Assembly: GCF_008710745.1 (NCBI RefSeq)
Contig: NZ_VYSA01000001.1
Span: forward strand, 248,001-312,000
Source of the DNA: Microbacterium rhizomatis
GTDB taxonomy: Bacteria; Actinomycetota; Actinomycetes; Actinomycetales; Microbacteriaceae
Length of the DNA stretch: 64,000 nucleotides
Reading direction: 5' to 3'
Below the pieces are notes generated by a model. That model saw nothing but the letters and a program-made list of their open reading frames with translations. It had not been told where the DNA came from and did no database searches. Within the stretch, counting starts at the first letter, position 1; every line of letters starts with the position of its first letter. Of this stretch, positions 32,409 through 40,332 are shown one piece after another. Made by a program: the position numbers and the translations under genes.

Positions 32409-34462
32409 AGGTCGCCACGGACACCGCAGCACGGCTGGCCCCCGCGACCGCAGCCGTCATCCTCGACCAGGACACTGTCACTCGGGCCCTGAAATGGGCG
32501 GACGCGGGGTGGCCGACATTCGCGCTCGCGCGCCGCAGCAAGATGCCCGCGATTCCCAACGCGCACCCCGACGGTGACCCTCTCCGTGGGAAGTGCAAAG
32601 GGCAGTGCGGCAGGTTCGGGCACGGCGTCCACGACGCGAGTCGCGACCCCTCCAAGATCCGCGTGATGTTCGAGGGGCACCCCGGTGCAGGTATCGGGGG
32701 AGCGACGACCGACCGCCTGGTGATCGACATCGACCTGCAGAGCGGGGGCTACGAGGTCGACGTCCTGCCGCCGACGCGAACGCACTTGACCGGCCGGGGC
32801 AACGGCAACACCCACCGGATCTACCGGCTCGGTAGGTCCGAGCTTGCCCAGCAGATCAAATCCGGGAAGATCATCACCGGCGTCGATATCAAAACCGGCC
32901 CCGGCTCGTACATTGCGATGCCGGGCACTAAACACCCCGACACTGGCGGCGAGTACACGGTGCTGGACGACCAGCCCGAACACTTCATAACCGACGATGA
33001 GATCCGCGCGATCTGGTCGGCTTACGGCGCGAAGCTGCCGGGGGAGCGAATCGAGCAGGCAGGGACGGTACCTCCGTCGCCGTCCCGTGACCTCTTCAAT
33101 GGCAGCGGACACTTCGGGCCGTCGAAGGTTCTCGAAGCTCTTCGTGATCCGTCCTCCGAGAGTGGTCGAAACGTCCAGTTCGCGACCGTGGTCGGCCACT
33201 ACGCCCGCACATATCGCGACGACTACGAAATGTTCGCGTACCACGCGGACGTGTTCGCGGCGCGGCAGGTACCGCCGATGGACACCGCGGAGATCGAGAA
33301 AGTCAAGCGGTCCATCTGGGATGCCGAGCACTCGAAAGAGGGGGAGCGCGCCTGGGCGGTGGCGCAACGCGTCGAGTCCAAGCTCATCGAGCACGAGGCC
33401 AAGGGCGAGTTCGCTCGGACTCTCGCTGCACTCGACCCGGCGGAACCGTTCGACGCCGGGTCGTTGGGCGAGGTTCTGCAACGCCCCGACACCACGCGGT
33501 TCCGTGTCGCCGAACTGATCCTCAGCGAAGGGTTCACCACTGTCGTCGCCGCTCGCAAGACCGGCAAGACCACCTTCAACCTGAACCTCGCACACTCGCT
33601 GATAACCGGCTCGGACTTCCTCGGAAGATTCCCCGTCGACCCAGTTACCGGTCGCGTGGCCATCCTCAACTTCGAGGTCGCTGCGAAGCAGGTCGCGCAC
33701 TGGGCGAACCTGATCGGGCTCGACCACGACAAGCTGGAAATCATCACGCTCAGGGGCCGGCGGAATCCGCTCCTGGTCCCGCAGGATCGCGCCGAGCTGG
33801 CGAAGTACCTCCGCGACCGGTCCGTCGAATTCATGTTCGTCGACCCGTTCAGCCGCGCGTTCTACGGCGACAACGGGAACGACAACACCCAGGTGCAAGC
33901 GTTCCTCAACGACCTTGATGTGTTCGCGCGCTCGGAGGCGGGCATCAAAGATGTCGTGCTCAACGTCCACGCCGGATGGAACGGCGACCGCTCGCGTGGA
34001 GCATCCGCGCTGGAAGACCACCCGGATTCGATCATCTGGCTCCGCGGCGGCGACCGCACCGAGGGCGACAAGTCCAGCTACGTCGCCGCGCTCGGTCGAG
34101 ACGTGGACCTCGATGAGGTGCAGCTGGCCTTCGACCCCGAGACGTACCGTCTCAGCCTCACAGGGGAGGGGTCGCGACGTGACGTGAAACAGCAGCAGAA
34201 GAGCGCCGACCTCGAACCGAGGATCCTCGCACTGGTCGCAGACGAGCCCGGGATCAAATCGGGTGCGATCACCGAATCGCTCCGAGCCGTCAAGGCCAGG
34301 TTCCAGAAGGGCGACGAGACACGCACCCTCAAGGCGATGTTCGAAGCGGGCCGTATCGGCTGGGCGAAGGGTGACGGCAACTCCTCGCGCTGGTACCCAG
34401 CCGGGCATCCCGACGCCGAAACGAAATCGCCGCTGTCCGGCATGACGGAGGTGGGGTTCTGA
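32405..34462 (+). CDS. Primase-polymerase/RepA-like helicase fusion
   Basis: The protein has 685 residues. The first 200 form a Prim-Pol domain: AGWPTFALARRSKMP, D-x-D in LVIDIDLQSGG near residue 107, and GVDIKTGPGSYIAMPGTKH. A RecA-fold helicase of the RepA/AAA_25 type follows, with Walker A AARKTGKTTF near 383, Walker B EFMFVDPFSRAF near 478, and a HAGWNGDRSRGASALEDHPD block. The C-terminus could be a winged helix. It initiates replication of the excised satellite. ATG 32405 is the start; the longer frame upstream is coding in another frame. Confidence 0.85.
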   Translation: MKVATDTAARLAPATAAVILDQDTVTRALKWADAGWPTFALARRSKMPAIPNAHPDGDPLRGKCKGQCGRFGHGVHDASRDPSKIRVMFEGHPGAGIGGATTDRLVIDIDLQSGGYEVDVLPPTRTHLTGRGNGNTHRIYRLGRSELAQQIKSGKIITGVDIKTGPGSYIAMPGTKHPDTGGEYTVLDDQPEHFITDDEIRAIWSAYGAKLPGERIEQAGTVPPSPSRDLFNGSGHFGPSKVLEALRDPSSESGRNVQFATVVGHYARTYRDDYEMFAYHADVFAARQVPPMDTAEIEKVKRSIWDAEHSKEGERAWAVAQRVESKLIEHEAKGEFARTLAALDPAEPFDAGSLGEVLQRPDTTRFRVAELILSEGFTTVVAARKTGKTTFNLNLAHSLITGSDFLGRFPVDPVTGRVAILNFEVAAKQVAHWANLIGLDHDKLEIITLRGRRNPLLVPQDRAELAKYLRDRSVEFMFVDPFSRAFYGDNGNDNTQVQAFLNDLDVFARSEAGIKDVVLNVHAGWNGDRSRGASALEDHPDSIIWLRGGDRTEGDKSSYVAALGRDVDLDEVQLAFDPETYRLSLTGEGSRRDVKQQQKSADLEPRILALVADEPGIKSGAITESLRAVKARFQKGDETRTLKAMFEAGRIGWAKGDGNSSRWYPAGHPDAETKSPLSGMTEVGF

Positions 34463-34465
34463 TGC

Positions 34466-34622
34466 AATCTCCCCAGAATCTCCCCAAGCAGACCTCCCCG
34501 GAATCTCCCCGGCCCGCTCTGCCCGTCACGACGGGATCTCCCCGAATCTCCCCGAATCTCCCCGCCAGTCGCCCCAACCAATCTCCCCGCCCCCCTTTTA
34601 GGGGCGGGGAAGTGGGGAGATT
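34466..34622 (+). repeat. Iteron-like array of AATCTCCCC repeats, putative replication origin
   Basis: At least six AATCTCCCC copies (34466, 34477, 34502, 34545, 34555, 34580), a GATCTCCCC (34535), a related GACCTCCCC (34490) and one inverted GGGGAGATT (34614-34622) lie just after the primase-helicase gene. A stem CCCCGCCCC (34585-34593)/GGGGCGGGG (34601-34609) sits among them. Repeats beside a RepA-like helicase suggest a replication origin; the array also falls in an apparent reading frame that I reject. Confidence 0.65.
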
Positions 34623-34692
34623 CCCGGGGCAGTCCTCGACGACACAAGCTGACCACCGCTTTCCCGACCTTCGCGCGCAAGGAGCGTCGATC

Positions 34693-34953
34693 ATGACCGA
34701 TTCAGAACGCGCTGTCCCTGCGGACTTGCCTCCGTGGCTGGCCGACAACCTCGCGGAGATTCTGACGTGGGGTCCGGCTCCTGTGGCTCGCGGATGCTTT
34801 GTGCCGAACTGCCCGCGCGATGTACACCTGCACGGATTGTGCAAGGCGCATCACCGGCGGGCAAAGAGGGCGTGGAATCCGACGCCGCATGAGGCACATC
34901 TGGCTCGCAAGCCTGCGCCGGGGCGACCGTCCCGGCAGGAAACCGCGCCGTGA
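34693..34953 (+). CDS. Small zinc-finger-like protein
   Basis: The protein has 86 residues, an ATG start behind AAGGAG. It has a possible zinc site: CFVPNCPRDVHLHGLCKAHH with C-x4-C then C-x2-H. Such C-x-C-GLC-x-H patterns occur in small phage DNA-binding or HNH-like proteins. It is basic at the C-terminus. I place the start after the repeat array because upstream codons would translate the iterons. Confidence 0.55.
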   Translation: MTDSERAVPADLPPWLADNLAEILTWGPAPVARGCFVPNCPRDVHLHGLCKAHHRRAKRAWNPTPHEAHLARKPAPGRPSRQETAP

Positions 34954-35042
34954 TCGCCTTCGTCGGCCGTGGCCGGTCGCCGCCGTGCCGCCCTGCTTCC
35001 GACCCGAACCCAACCATCAAACCGTCCTAGGAAGGACAAGCA

Positions 35043-35465
35043 ATGCCTATTACCAACCCGACCGCTCCGGTCATCAAGTCCGAGCCCGTCACCGAGCCGA
35101 CGTCGCCTGAGGAAATCCGCGCCGCGATCAAGCGCCTGGCGGCGGTGAATGATGACGTGTGGACGAGGGCTCGCAACAAGGGTAGGAAGTCGTACTCGTC
35201 CGAGCGTGCCGCCGGATACTTCTTCCTTGACGAACGGTTCGAGTGGAACGCGGAGACTCAGCAGAAGAGTGCGCGCGAGCTGCTGCTGCTCGCGGCACAT
35301 CACCTGCTGTATCTGCTCGGGTCCGAGAACGAGCACGCCGACTACAACCTCGGACTGGGCGCGATCGGCGTGCCCGACGACCCGCAGTTCGCCGCGGGTG
35401 CCTTCTTCGCGCTCGACGCCCTGCGACGCCAGGTCTATGAGGCGATCGAGAACTGGGCCGTTTGA
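35043..35465 (+). CDS. Hypothetical satellite protein
   Basis: The protein has 140 residues: a Pro/Thr-rich start, a helix EEIRAAIKRLAAVNDDVWTR and a later helical block with LLLLAAHHLLYLLGSENEH. A GGAAGGAC ribosome-binding site precedes it. Acidic and probably soluble; no catalytic motif. First of a series of four small tightly spaced genes ending before the terminator at 36138. Confidence 0.6.
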   Translation: MPITNPTAPVIKSEPVTEPTSPEEIRAAIKRLAAVNDDVWTRARNKGRKSYSSERAAGYFFLDERFEWNAETQQKSARELLLLAAHHLLYLLGSENEHADYNLGLGAIGVPDDPQFAAGAFFALDALRRQVYEAIENWAV

Positions 35466-35530
35466 CCCACCGTCGCCGGGGCGGCGGTCACTCGCTGCCG
35501 CCCCGGCACACCCGCTACTAGGAGAACAAC

Positions 35531-35845
35531 ATGAGCAAGACCAGCACCATCAAGAGCGAGCGATTCATCCACCCAGACGACCCGATGCCCAGGGTGCCGT
35601 ACGAGCAGCGCACGATCGCGCAACTCATCTACACCTTCGAGCAGGTCAACGAGGGCTGGGTGATGTTCACCCAGTGGATCGGTGGGAGCGTCGATGACGC
35701 CCGGTTCTACCTTCGGCTCTGTGCATCGAAGCTTGGCTACGGCCTCGACGACGTGCCGACCCGCGAGGACGCCTACCGGCTTTCGAACGCGCTCGGCAAC
35801 ATGTGTATGGACCCGCGAACACACAAGGCCGGGGGAGTCCAATGA
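35531..35845 (+). CDS. Hypothetical satellite protein
   Basis: The protein has 104 residues (RFIHPDDPMPRVPYEQRTIA, then IYTFEQVNEGWVMFTQWIGG). It has a good AGGAG ribosome-binding site. Its stop overlaps the next start (ATGA). No family is recognised; a short phage-like protein. Confidence 0.55.
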   Translation: MSKTSTIKSERFIHPDDPMPRVPYEQRTIAQLIYTFEQVNEGWVMFTQWIGGSVDDARFYLRLCASKLGYGLDDVPTREDAYRLSNALGNMCMDPRTHKAGGVQ

Positions 35846-36132
35846 GCGATCACCCCATCCTCGACCATCTCCACCACGACGTGGACCGTACGACGCGGGC
35901 GCTCGACACAATTGCCTCGCAAGTCCGCGACAACAGGCGAGTGGTCGCGCTGCTCGACGGCCGACAGATCACAGTGGCGCAGTTGGGGCTACTGCTGGAA
36001 GCAGTCACGGCGGTCATGCGCTCACCGAAGAACGATCGGAAGGTGCCGGGGTACCGGCTCGCTCGTGAGCACGTCCTGTACTCGCTTGGGTATGCGCTGC
36101 ACGCAGCCGGCCACGACCAGCAGAGGGCGTGA
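35842..36132 (+). CDS. Hypothetical satellite protein
   Basis: The protein has 96 residues, helical: LDHLHHDVDRTTRALDTIAS, VALLDGRQITVAQLGLLLEA. It starts in the overlap ATGA and ends shortly before a perfect 11-bp hairpin. No function is recognised; probably co-expressed with the two genes before it. Confidence 0.55.
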   Translation: MSDHPILDHLHHDVDRTTRALDTIASQVRDNRRVVALLDGRQITVAQLGLLLEAVTAVMRSPKNDRKVPGYRLAREHVLYSLGYALHAAGHDQQRA

Positions 36133-36137
36133 CGGAG

Positions 36138-36166
36138 CGCGGGCCGGGTCCCACTCCCGGCCCGCG
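36138..36166 (+). terminator. Perfect 11-bp GC-rich hairpin terminator
   Basis: CGCGGGCCGGG and CCCGGCCCGCG are separated by a seven-base loop directly after the small-gene operon. No T-tract follows, so it is a hairpin with probable terminator function. A second hairpin (CCATCGA/TCGATGG, 36219-36239) lies in the leader of the next unit. Confidence 0.55.
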
Positions 36167-36282
36167 TGACTCCGGGTAAATCTCGCGCTCGCTCGACGTG
36201 TCGTCTTGCCGCGAGGCCATCGAGAAATTTTCGATGGAATCGAAGTTTCCCCCAGATCATCCATCAGAACGGACAAGCGCAC

Positions 36283-36420
36283 ATGGGCATCCAAATGCAC
36301 CGCCGCCGCGAGAGCGGTCCGCGCGCCGAGGTCAGAAGCGGCGACGACCGCTTCGACAACACCGACACCGGCCCGGAGCGTTTCGACGCTGGCGAGGCCG
36401 ACACCCCCGAGGAAAACTGA
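36283..36420 (+). CDS. Very small protein before the tape-measure gene
   Basis: 45 residues, acidic (MHRRRESGPRAEVRSGDDRF, GPERFDAGEADTPEEN). It ends one base before the tape-measure start codon, so the two are probably coupled. No ribosome-binding site is obvious for ATG 36283. Could be only a leader peptide. Confidence 0.4.
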   Translation: MGIQMHRRRESGPRAEVRSGDDRFDNTDTGPERFDAGEADTPEEN

Positions 36421-36421
36421 C

Positions 36422-38278
36422 ATGGCATTCGACATCGGCACTCTCGTGGCGACGATGAAAGTGGACGACTCGGACTTCGACAAGAAGACTTCGAGCTGGT
36501 CCACCAGGGGCGCGGCGATCGGATCCGCGTTCGGCAACATCGCCGCTGACGCCATCTCCCAGGCGTCATCCGCCCTGGTCTCGTTCGTGGGTGAAGCCGC
36601 CTCGGCATCCGACGCCACCGACAAGTTCAAGAAGACCCTGGAGTTTGCGGGGCTCGACTCGTCGGTGATCGACCAATACCTCGCCTCCACCCAGGCGTAC
36701 GCCGACGCCACCGTCTACAGCCTCAGCGACATCCAGAACATCACCGCACAGTTGGCCTCCAACGGCGTGCAAGGCCCCGACGCTCTAGCCGTCGCCCTCG
36801 GCAACCTCAACGCGATTGCCGGTGGTAACGCTGAGACGTTCGGCCGTGTCGGCTCGGTGCTCACCCAGACCACCGCGGCCGGGAAGCTGACGACAGAGAA
36901 CTGGCAGCAGCTGGCGGAAGCGATCCCGGGGGCGTCGGGGAAGCTGCAGGGCGCACTGCTCCAAGCGGGTGCGTTCACAGGGGACTTCCGGGACGCGATG
37001 TCTGAGGGGCAAATCACGGCGCAGGAGTTCAATGCCGCGTTGATGCTGGTCGGCACAGACCCGATCGCGGTGGAAGCCGCCAAGAGCACCGCGACGTTCG
37101 AAGGCGCGGCGGGCAACCTCTCAGCAGCGATTCAGGGCAAGCTCGTGCAAGCTTTGGAGATCGTCAAGGGGCCGATCACCGATTTCCAGAACGGCCTCGC
37201 CTGGTTCATCACCAACATCGGTCAGTTCACGCCGCTGCTGACGGGTATCGGCGTGGCGCTGTTAGTCGTGTTCGCTCCGGCGATCTGGGCGGCGGTCGTG
37301 GCGACAACCGCGTGGACGGTCGCGCTGCTTGCCAACCCGATGACGTGGATCATCGTGGGGATAGTTGCGCTGGTCGCGGCGGTCGTCTGGCTGGTCCAGA
37401 ACTGGGACTCGGCTACCGCGTGGATCACCGACGTGTGGGGTGGTTTCGTCGGCTGGCTCGGGGACATCGTGAACGGGATCGCCAGCTGGTGGGGTGAGGT
37501 GTGGGGCGGGATTTCGGCGTTCTTCACCTCGGTCTGGGACGGGATTGTCGCGTTCGCCCGCACGGTATGGCAGGCCTACATCGGGTGGCTGATCGACATC
37601 ATCGTGTTCTTGGTCCAGAACTGGGATGCCATTTGGCAGCAGGTCGGCTCGATCTTCACCGGGATCTGGAATGGCATCGTGTCGTGGGTCCAGGGCGTAT
37701 GGCAGGGCGCAGTCGATTGGATTCTCTCGGTGGTGCGCAATTTCCTCACCGGCTGGTCGCTGATCTGGTCTCAGGTCGGGCGGGTGATCTCCGACACGTG
37801 GAACGGGATCGTGGCGTGGTTCCAGTCGATCCCGGGTGCGATCGGCGGGCTGCTGTCCGGTGCGGGGCAGTGGCTGTATTCGATCGGGCGCGATGTGTTG
37901 AACGGCTTTTGGAACGGTTTGAAGTCGATCTGGTCGTCGGTGTCGTCGTGGTTCGAGTCGACGTTCGGCGGGATCATCGACACGGTCGCGAACCTGTTCG
38001 GGATTCACAGTCCCAGTCGGGTGTTCCGGGCGTTCGGTATCAACATCGGTGAGGGCATGATTCAGGGCCTTGGGGCGGTGAAACCTGAGGTGGATGCGAT
38101 GTTCGCGCAGGCTTTCGCGGTGCCAAGGGAGGGTGGCCTGTTCTCGGGGTCGCGGGTGTCGTCGACGGCTCCAGTCCTGGCGGGCACAACCAACATCGTC
38201 AACATGACGGTGCCGGATGGCACGTCGACTGAGGAAGCGTTGTTCGCTGCGCTGGGGTCGCCGCGGATGAACCCGTGA
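36422..38278 (+). CDS. Phage tape-measure protein
   Basis: The protein has 618 residues. The N-terminal third is the tail-length tape-measure domain (DIGTLVATMKVDDSDFDKKT, TLEFAGLDSSVIDQYLAS, MSEGQITAQEFNAALMLVG). The middle has strong hydrophobic helices (ALLVVFAPAIWAAVVATTAW, IIVGIVALVAAVVWLVQNW) and Trp-rich repeats such as VWGGISAFFTSVWDGIV. The end has the usual HSPSRVFRAFGINIGEGMIQ. Tape-measure proteins set tail length and pass into the host envelope. It is the only tail gene in the element, with no tail tube or chaperone pair. It is shorter than most actinophage versions. Confidence 0.85.
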   Translation: MAFDIGTLVATMKVDDSDFDKKTSSWSTRGAAIGSAFGNIAADAISQASSALVSFVGEAASASDATDKFKKTLEFAGLDSSVIDQYLASTQAYADATVYSLSDIQNITAQLASNGVQGPDALAVALGNLNAIAGGNAETFGRVGSVLTQTTAAGKLTTENWQQLAEAIPGASGKLQGALLQAGAFTGDFRDAMSEGQITAQEFNAALMLVGTDPIAVEAAKSTATFEGAAGNLSAAIQGKLVQALEIVKGPITDFQNGLAWFITNIGQFTPLLTGIGVALLVVFAPAIWAAVVATTAWTVALLANPMTWIIVGIVALVAAVVWLVQNWDSATAWITDVWGGFVGWLGDIVNGIASWWGEVWGGISAFFTSVWDGIVAFARTVWQAYIGWLIDIIVFLVQNWDAIWQQVGSIFTGIWNGIVSWVQGVWQGAVDWILSVVRNFLTGWSLIWSQVGRVISDTWNGIVAWFQSIPGAIGGLLSGAGQWLYSIGRDVLNGFWNGLKSIWSSVSSWFESTFGGIIDTVANLFGIHSPSRVFRAFGINIGEGMIQGLGAVKPEVDAMFAQAFAVPREGGLFSGSRVSSTAPVLAGTTNIVNMTVPDGTSTEEALFAALGSPRMNP

Positions 38279-38291
38279 GCGGCGGATTGCA

Positions 38292-38885
38292 GTGAGTATG
38301 TCGGTCCCGGCACCGGCTTCCGCGCTGGACGCCTTTCCGGCGACGTGGGATCCGCGCACCCCCGCCGTACCCGTCACCGAGCCCCCGAGGTCGCGCGAGA
38401 CAACGCCGGACCCCGGGGAGATGTATGCGCGACTCATGGGGACGATCGCCGCCGCTGTCGCGGCTGGTCAGGAGGTGCCGTGTGTCGGGCCGGGCGGTGA
38501 GGCTTGGACTTCGGACGATCGCGAAGACCAGGAGCTTGCCGCCGACCGGTGCCTTGATTGTCCAGCGCTCGCGCTCTGTGGTGCGTACGCATCTCTGGCG
38601 GGGGAGCGCGCCGGGGTGTGGGGTGGCCAGGTCCGGGAATCCGGTCCGGTGAGGGCACACAGGAAGCAGGGTGTCCGACCTAAGAAGCGGCCCGCACCGG
38701 GTCCTTGTACGTGCGGCTGCGGTGTCATGACGAGGGGCGGCTGGTATGTCTCCGGTCATGACGGAGTCCACCTTGCTGCACTACTCGCGGCTGTTCGGAG
38801 GCGGGAGCTGCATGTGAGTCATGCGATTGGGGCGCTCCACGGGACGCCTGGATTGCAAGCCAAGCTCCGGCAGTTTCTCCAATAA
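38292..38885 (+). CDS. WhiB-like regulator fused to a CxCGC-SGHDxxH domain
   Basis: The protein has 197 residues. Residues about 55-120 carry a WhiB iron-sulfur signature: an upstream Cys in EVPCVGPG, then RCLDCPALALC and the turn GVWGG. WhiB-like proteins bind a 4Fe-4S cluster and act with sigma factors. The last 60 residues are a separate small domain, CTCGCGVMTRGGWYVSGHDG then VHLAALL, matching the next protein. The fusion is unusual. It directly follows the tape-measure gene; the start GTG 38292 is less certain than ATG 38298. Confidence 0.75.
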   Translation: MSMSVPAPASALDAFPATWDPRTPAVPVTEPPRSRETTPDPGEMYARLMGTIAAAVAAGQEVPCVGPGGEAWTSDDREDQELAADRCLDCPALALCGAYASLAGERAGVWGGQVRESGPVRAHRKQGVRPKKRPAPGPCTCGCGVMTRGGWYVSGHDGVHLAALLAAVRRRELHVSHAIGALHGTPGLQAKLRQFLQ

Positions 38886-38997
38886 AAGCCCAGATCGAAG
38901 TGAAATTCGGGAATTGTGGCGACACGCATACGCGTGTTTGGATTGTTTGTAAGGGGAGAAAACAAACCCCCGGAAACCCTACGAAGATCGGATACCC

Positions 38998-39300
38998 ATG
39001 AACGCCAAGATCACCGCCGCCGAAGCCAAGAACTGCCTCTGCGGATGCGGTCAGACAGTCTCTGCGAAAGCGTCCTATAGGAGCGGGCATGATGCGGCCC
39101 ACTGTTCGATGCTGCTGCAGGGTCTCGTCAACGAAGTTGCTGATGGTCGCCCGATCACAAAGGCGCTCATCGCTCAGGAGGCAAAGAACCTGCCCTCCGC
39201 GCCCCTGCAGGCCAAGTTCCGGAACGCCGCCGAGCGGCTGATGGCGAAGGTCGCAGCAGACGAGGCGAAGGCAGTGAAGAAGATGGAGGCCAATGCATGA
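38998..39300 (+). CDS. Stand-alone CxCGC-SGHDxxH domain protein
   Basis: The protein has 100 residues. It contains CLCGCGQTVSAKASYRSGHD and AAHCSMLLQGLV, then LPSAPLQAKFRN, all aligned with the tail of the WhiB-like protein at 38292. Conserved Cys, His and Asp suggest a metal site. Small proteins with CxCGCG and GHD motifs are frequent in actinophages. It is separated from the WhiB gene by 112 bases. Its stop overlaps the next start. Confidence 0.65.
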   Translation: MNAKITAAEAKNCLCGCGQTVSAKASYRSGHDAAHCSMLLQGLVNEVADGRPITKALIAQEAKNLPSAPLQAKFRNAAERLMAKVAADEAKAVKKMEANA

Positions 39301-39431
39301 CCGACTCACGCTTCACCGACTCCAGCGGGTTCGAACCCATCCCCTCCGAGATCGACCAAGCCCTCGAAATCGAGCCCAGCTACGTAACCCAACTCGATCA
39401 AGGCGACACCCGCGCTGGTGAGACGCGCTGA
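39297..39431 (+). CDS. Very small acidic protein, 44 residues
   Basis: The frame begins inside the previous stop (ATGA) and ends exactly at the next start (TGATG), which supports translation. Sequence parts: RFTDSSGFEPIPSEIDQALE. No family is recognised. Confidence 0.45.
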   Translation: MTDSRFTDSSGFEPIPSEIDQALEIEPSYVTQLDQGDTRAGETR

Positions 39432-39604
39432 TGGTTGAGGTGACCATGACTGCCACAGACACGAAGGTCTGCACGCGATGTGGTGAAAGCAAGCCGTTCG
39501 CCGCCTTCGACAGGGTTCGCGCCGACCGCGACTGGCTACGACCGAAGTGCAAGGAATGCGAGGCCGAGCGCCTCCGAAGCCGGAAAGGAGCCCGGAATGT
39601 CTGA
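39431..39604 (+). CDS. Small four-Cys zinc-finger protein
   Basis: 57 residues with VCTRCGESKPFAAFDRV and PKCKECEAERLRSRK: two C-x2-C pairs spaced about 20 residues apart. This is the zinc finger that often opens phage HNH endonucleases or stands alone. No HNH nuclease core follows. It overlaps both neighbours. Confidence 0.6.
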   Translation: MVEVTMTATDTKVCTRCGESKPFAAFDRVRADRDWLRPKCKECEAERLRSRKGARNV

Positions 39605-39875
39605 CCTCAACGTCACCGACCCACCCGACTCGATCAGCGTCGAGGAACTGATCATCGGCCACCTCTGCATCGCCGCCGCAGAACTCGAACCGCTGACCCG
39701 CGCGGACCTGATGATCGAAACCATCGACACCTGGCGCAAGGTCTGGCCCGCTGCTGAGGCAGTCGCGCAGGTTCACGGGGTCACCATCACTGAACCCGTC
39801 GGGATCGTGGCTGCGAGCAGCATCCTCGCGGAAGCGGGTGTGTTCATCAAGGCCGAGCAGGAGGCCGGTCGATGA
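39597..39875 (+). CDS. Hypothetical satellite protein
   Basis: 92 residues, acidic and helical (LEPLTRADLMIETIDTWRKV, VGIVAASSILAEAGVFIKAE). ATG 39597 overlaps the previous gene by eight bases. The function is unknown. Ends the plus-strand small-gene series. Confidence 0.55.
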   Translation: MSDLNVTDPPDSISVEELIIGHLCIAAAELEPLTRADLMIETIDTWRKVWPAAEAVAQVHGVTITEPVGIVAASSILAEAGVFIKAEQEAGR

Positions 39876-39966
39876 GTCACTCCAGTAACAACAGACACAC
39901 CGAAATGATGAGAATGTCCGCCGATATACGTGAATCTGCGGTAGCGTTTCGTCGCAACAAGGCGGA

Positions 39967-40000
39967 TGGGGACCCGTCCACTGGACGAGCCCCCACCTTC
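39967..40000 (-). terminator. Hairpin after the small minus-strand gene
   Basis: GGGGACCCGTCC and the imperfect complement GGACGAGCCCCC flank a four-base loop just downstream of the minus-strand gene ending at 40013. It may end transcription from either side. Confidence 0.45.
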
Positions 40001-40012
40001 AGCGGTCAAGAA

Positions 40013-40144
40013 TTACTTCTTGCCGCGCTTCTCAGTCACCGTCGTGTTCGGGTGACGCGCAGCTGTGCTGGGCTTCACGTATCGACCGGTGATGGCGCTC
40101 CGGGAGTTCCCGCTCCCGGAGCTGCCGCTCTTTCCCTTGGTCAT
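40013..40144 (-). CDS. Small basic RSAITGRYV-type protein
   Basis: 43 residues on the minus strand behind an almost ideal AGGGAGGTGATT ribosome-binding site. The motif SRSAITGRYVKPSTAARHPN followed by TTVTEK matches a family of very small actinobacterial proteins, often misnamed multidrug transporters in databases. Its role is unknown. It is divergent from the integrase. Confidence 0.75.
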   Translation of the reverse strand: MTKGKSGSSGSGNSRSAITGRYVKPSTAARHPNTTVTEKRGKK

Positions 40145-40332
40145 ATCAATCACCTCCCTCCGACCCACCCGGTTGAGGCCGAGCTTCGCCTTGCCGCAAG
40201 ACGTTTCCCGCGGTTGGCACAAGGCTATGGACGAATTCCGACACCATGGTTTACGACACGCCGGTGCAACCGTCAATCCCGGGACCGTGTAGCTCTGTGG
40301 TGTAAATACACCCCCGCTGCGGCGGTGACCCG

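Noticed and set aside
34462..34692. Longer start (ATG 34462) for the zinc-finger-like gene
   Set aside because: The upstream codons would translate the AATCTCCCC repeats into repetitive Ser/Pro text; the ATG at 34693 has a good ribosome-binding site.
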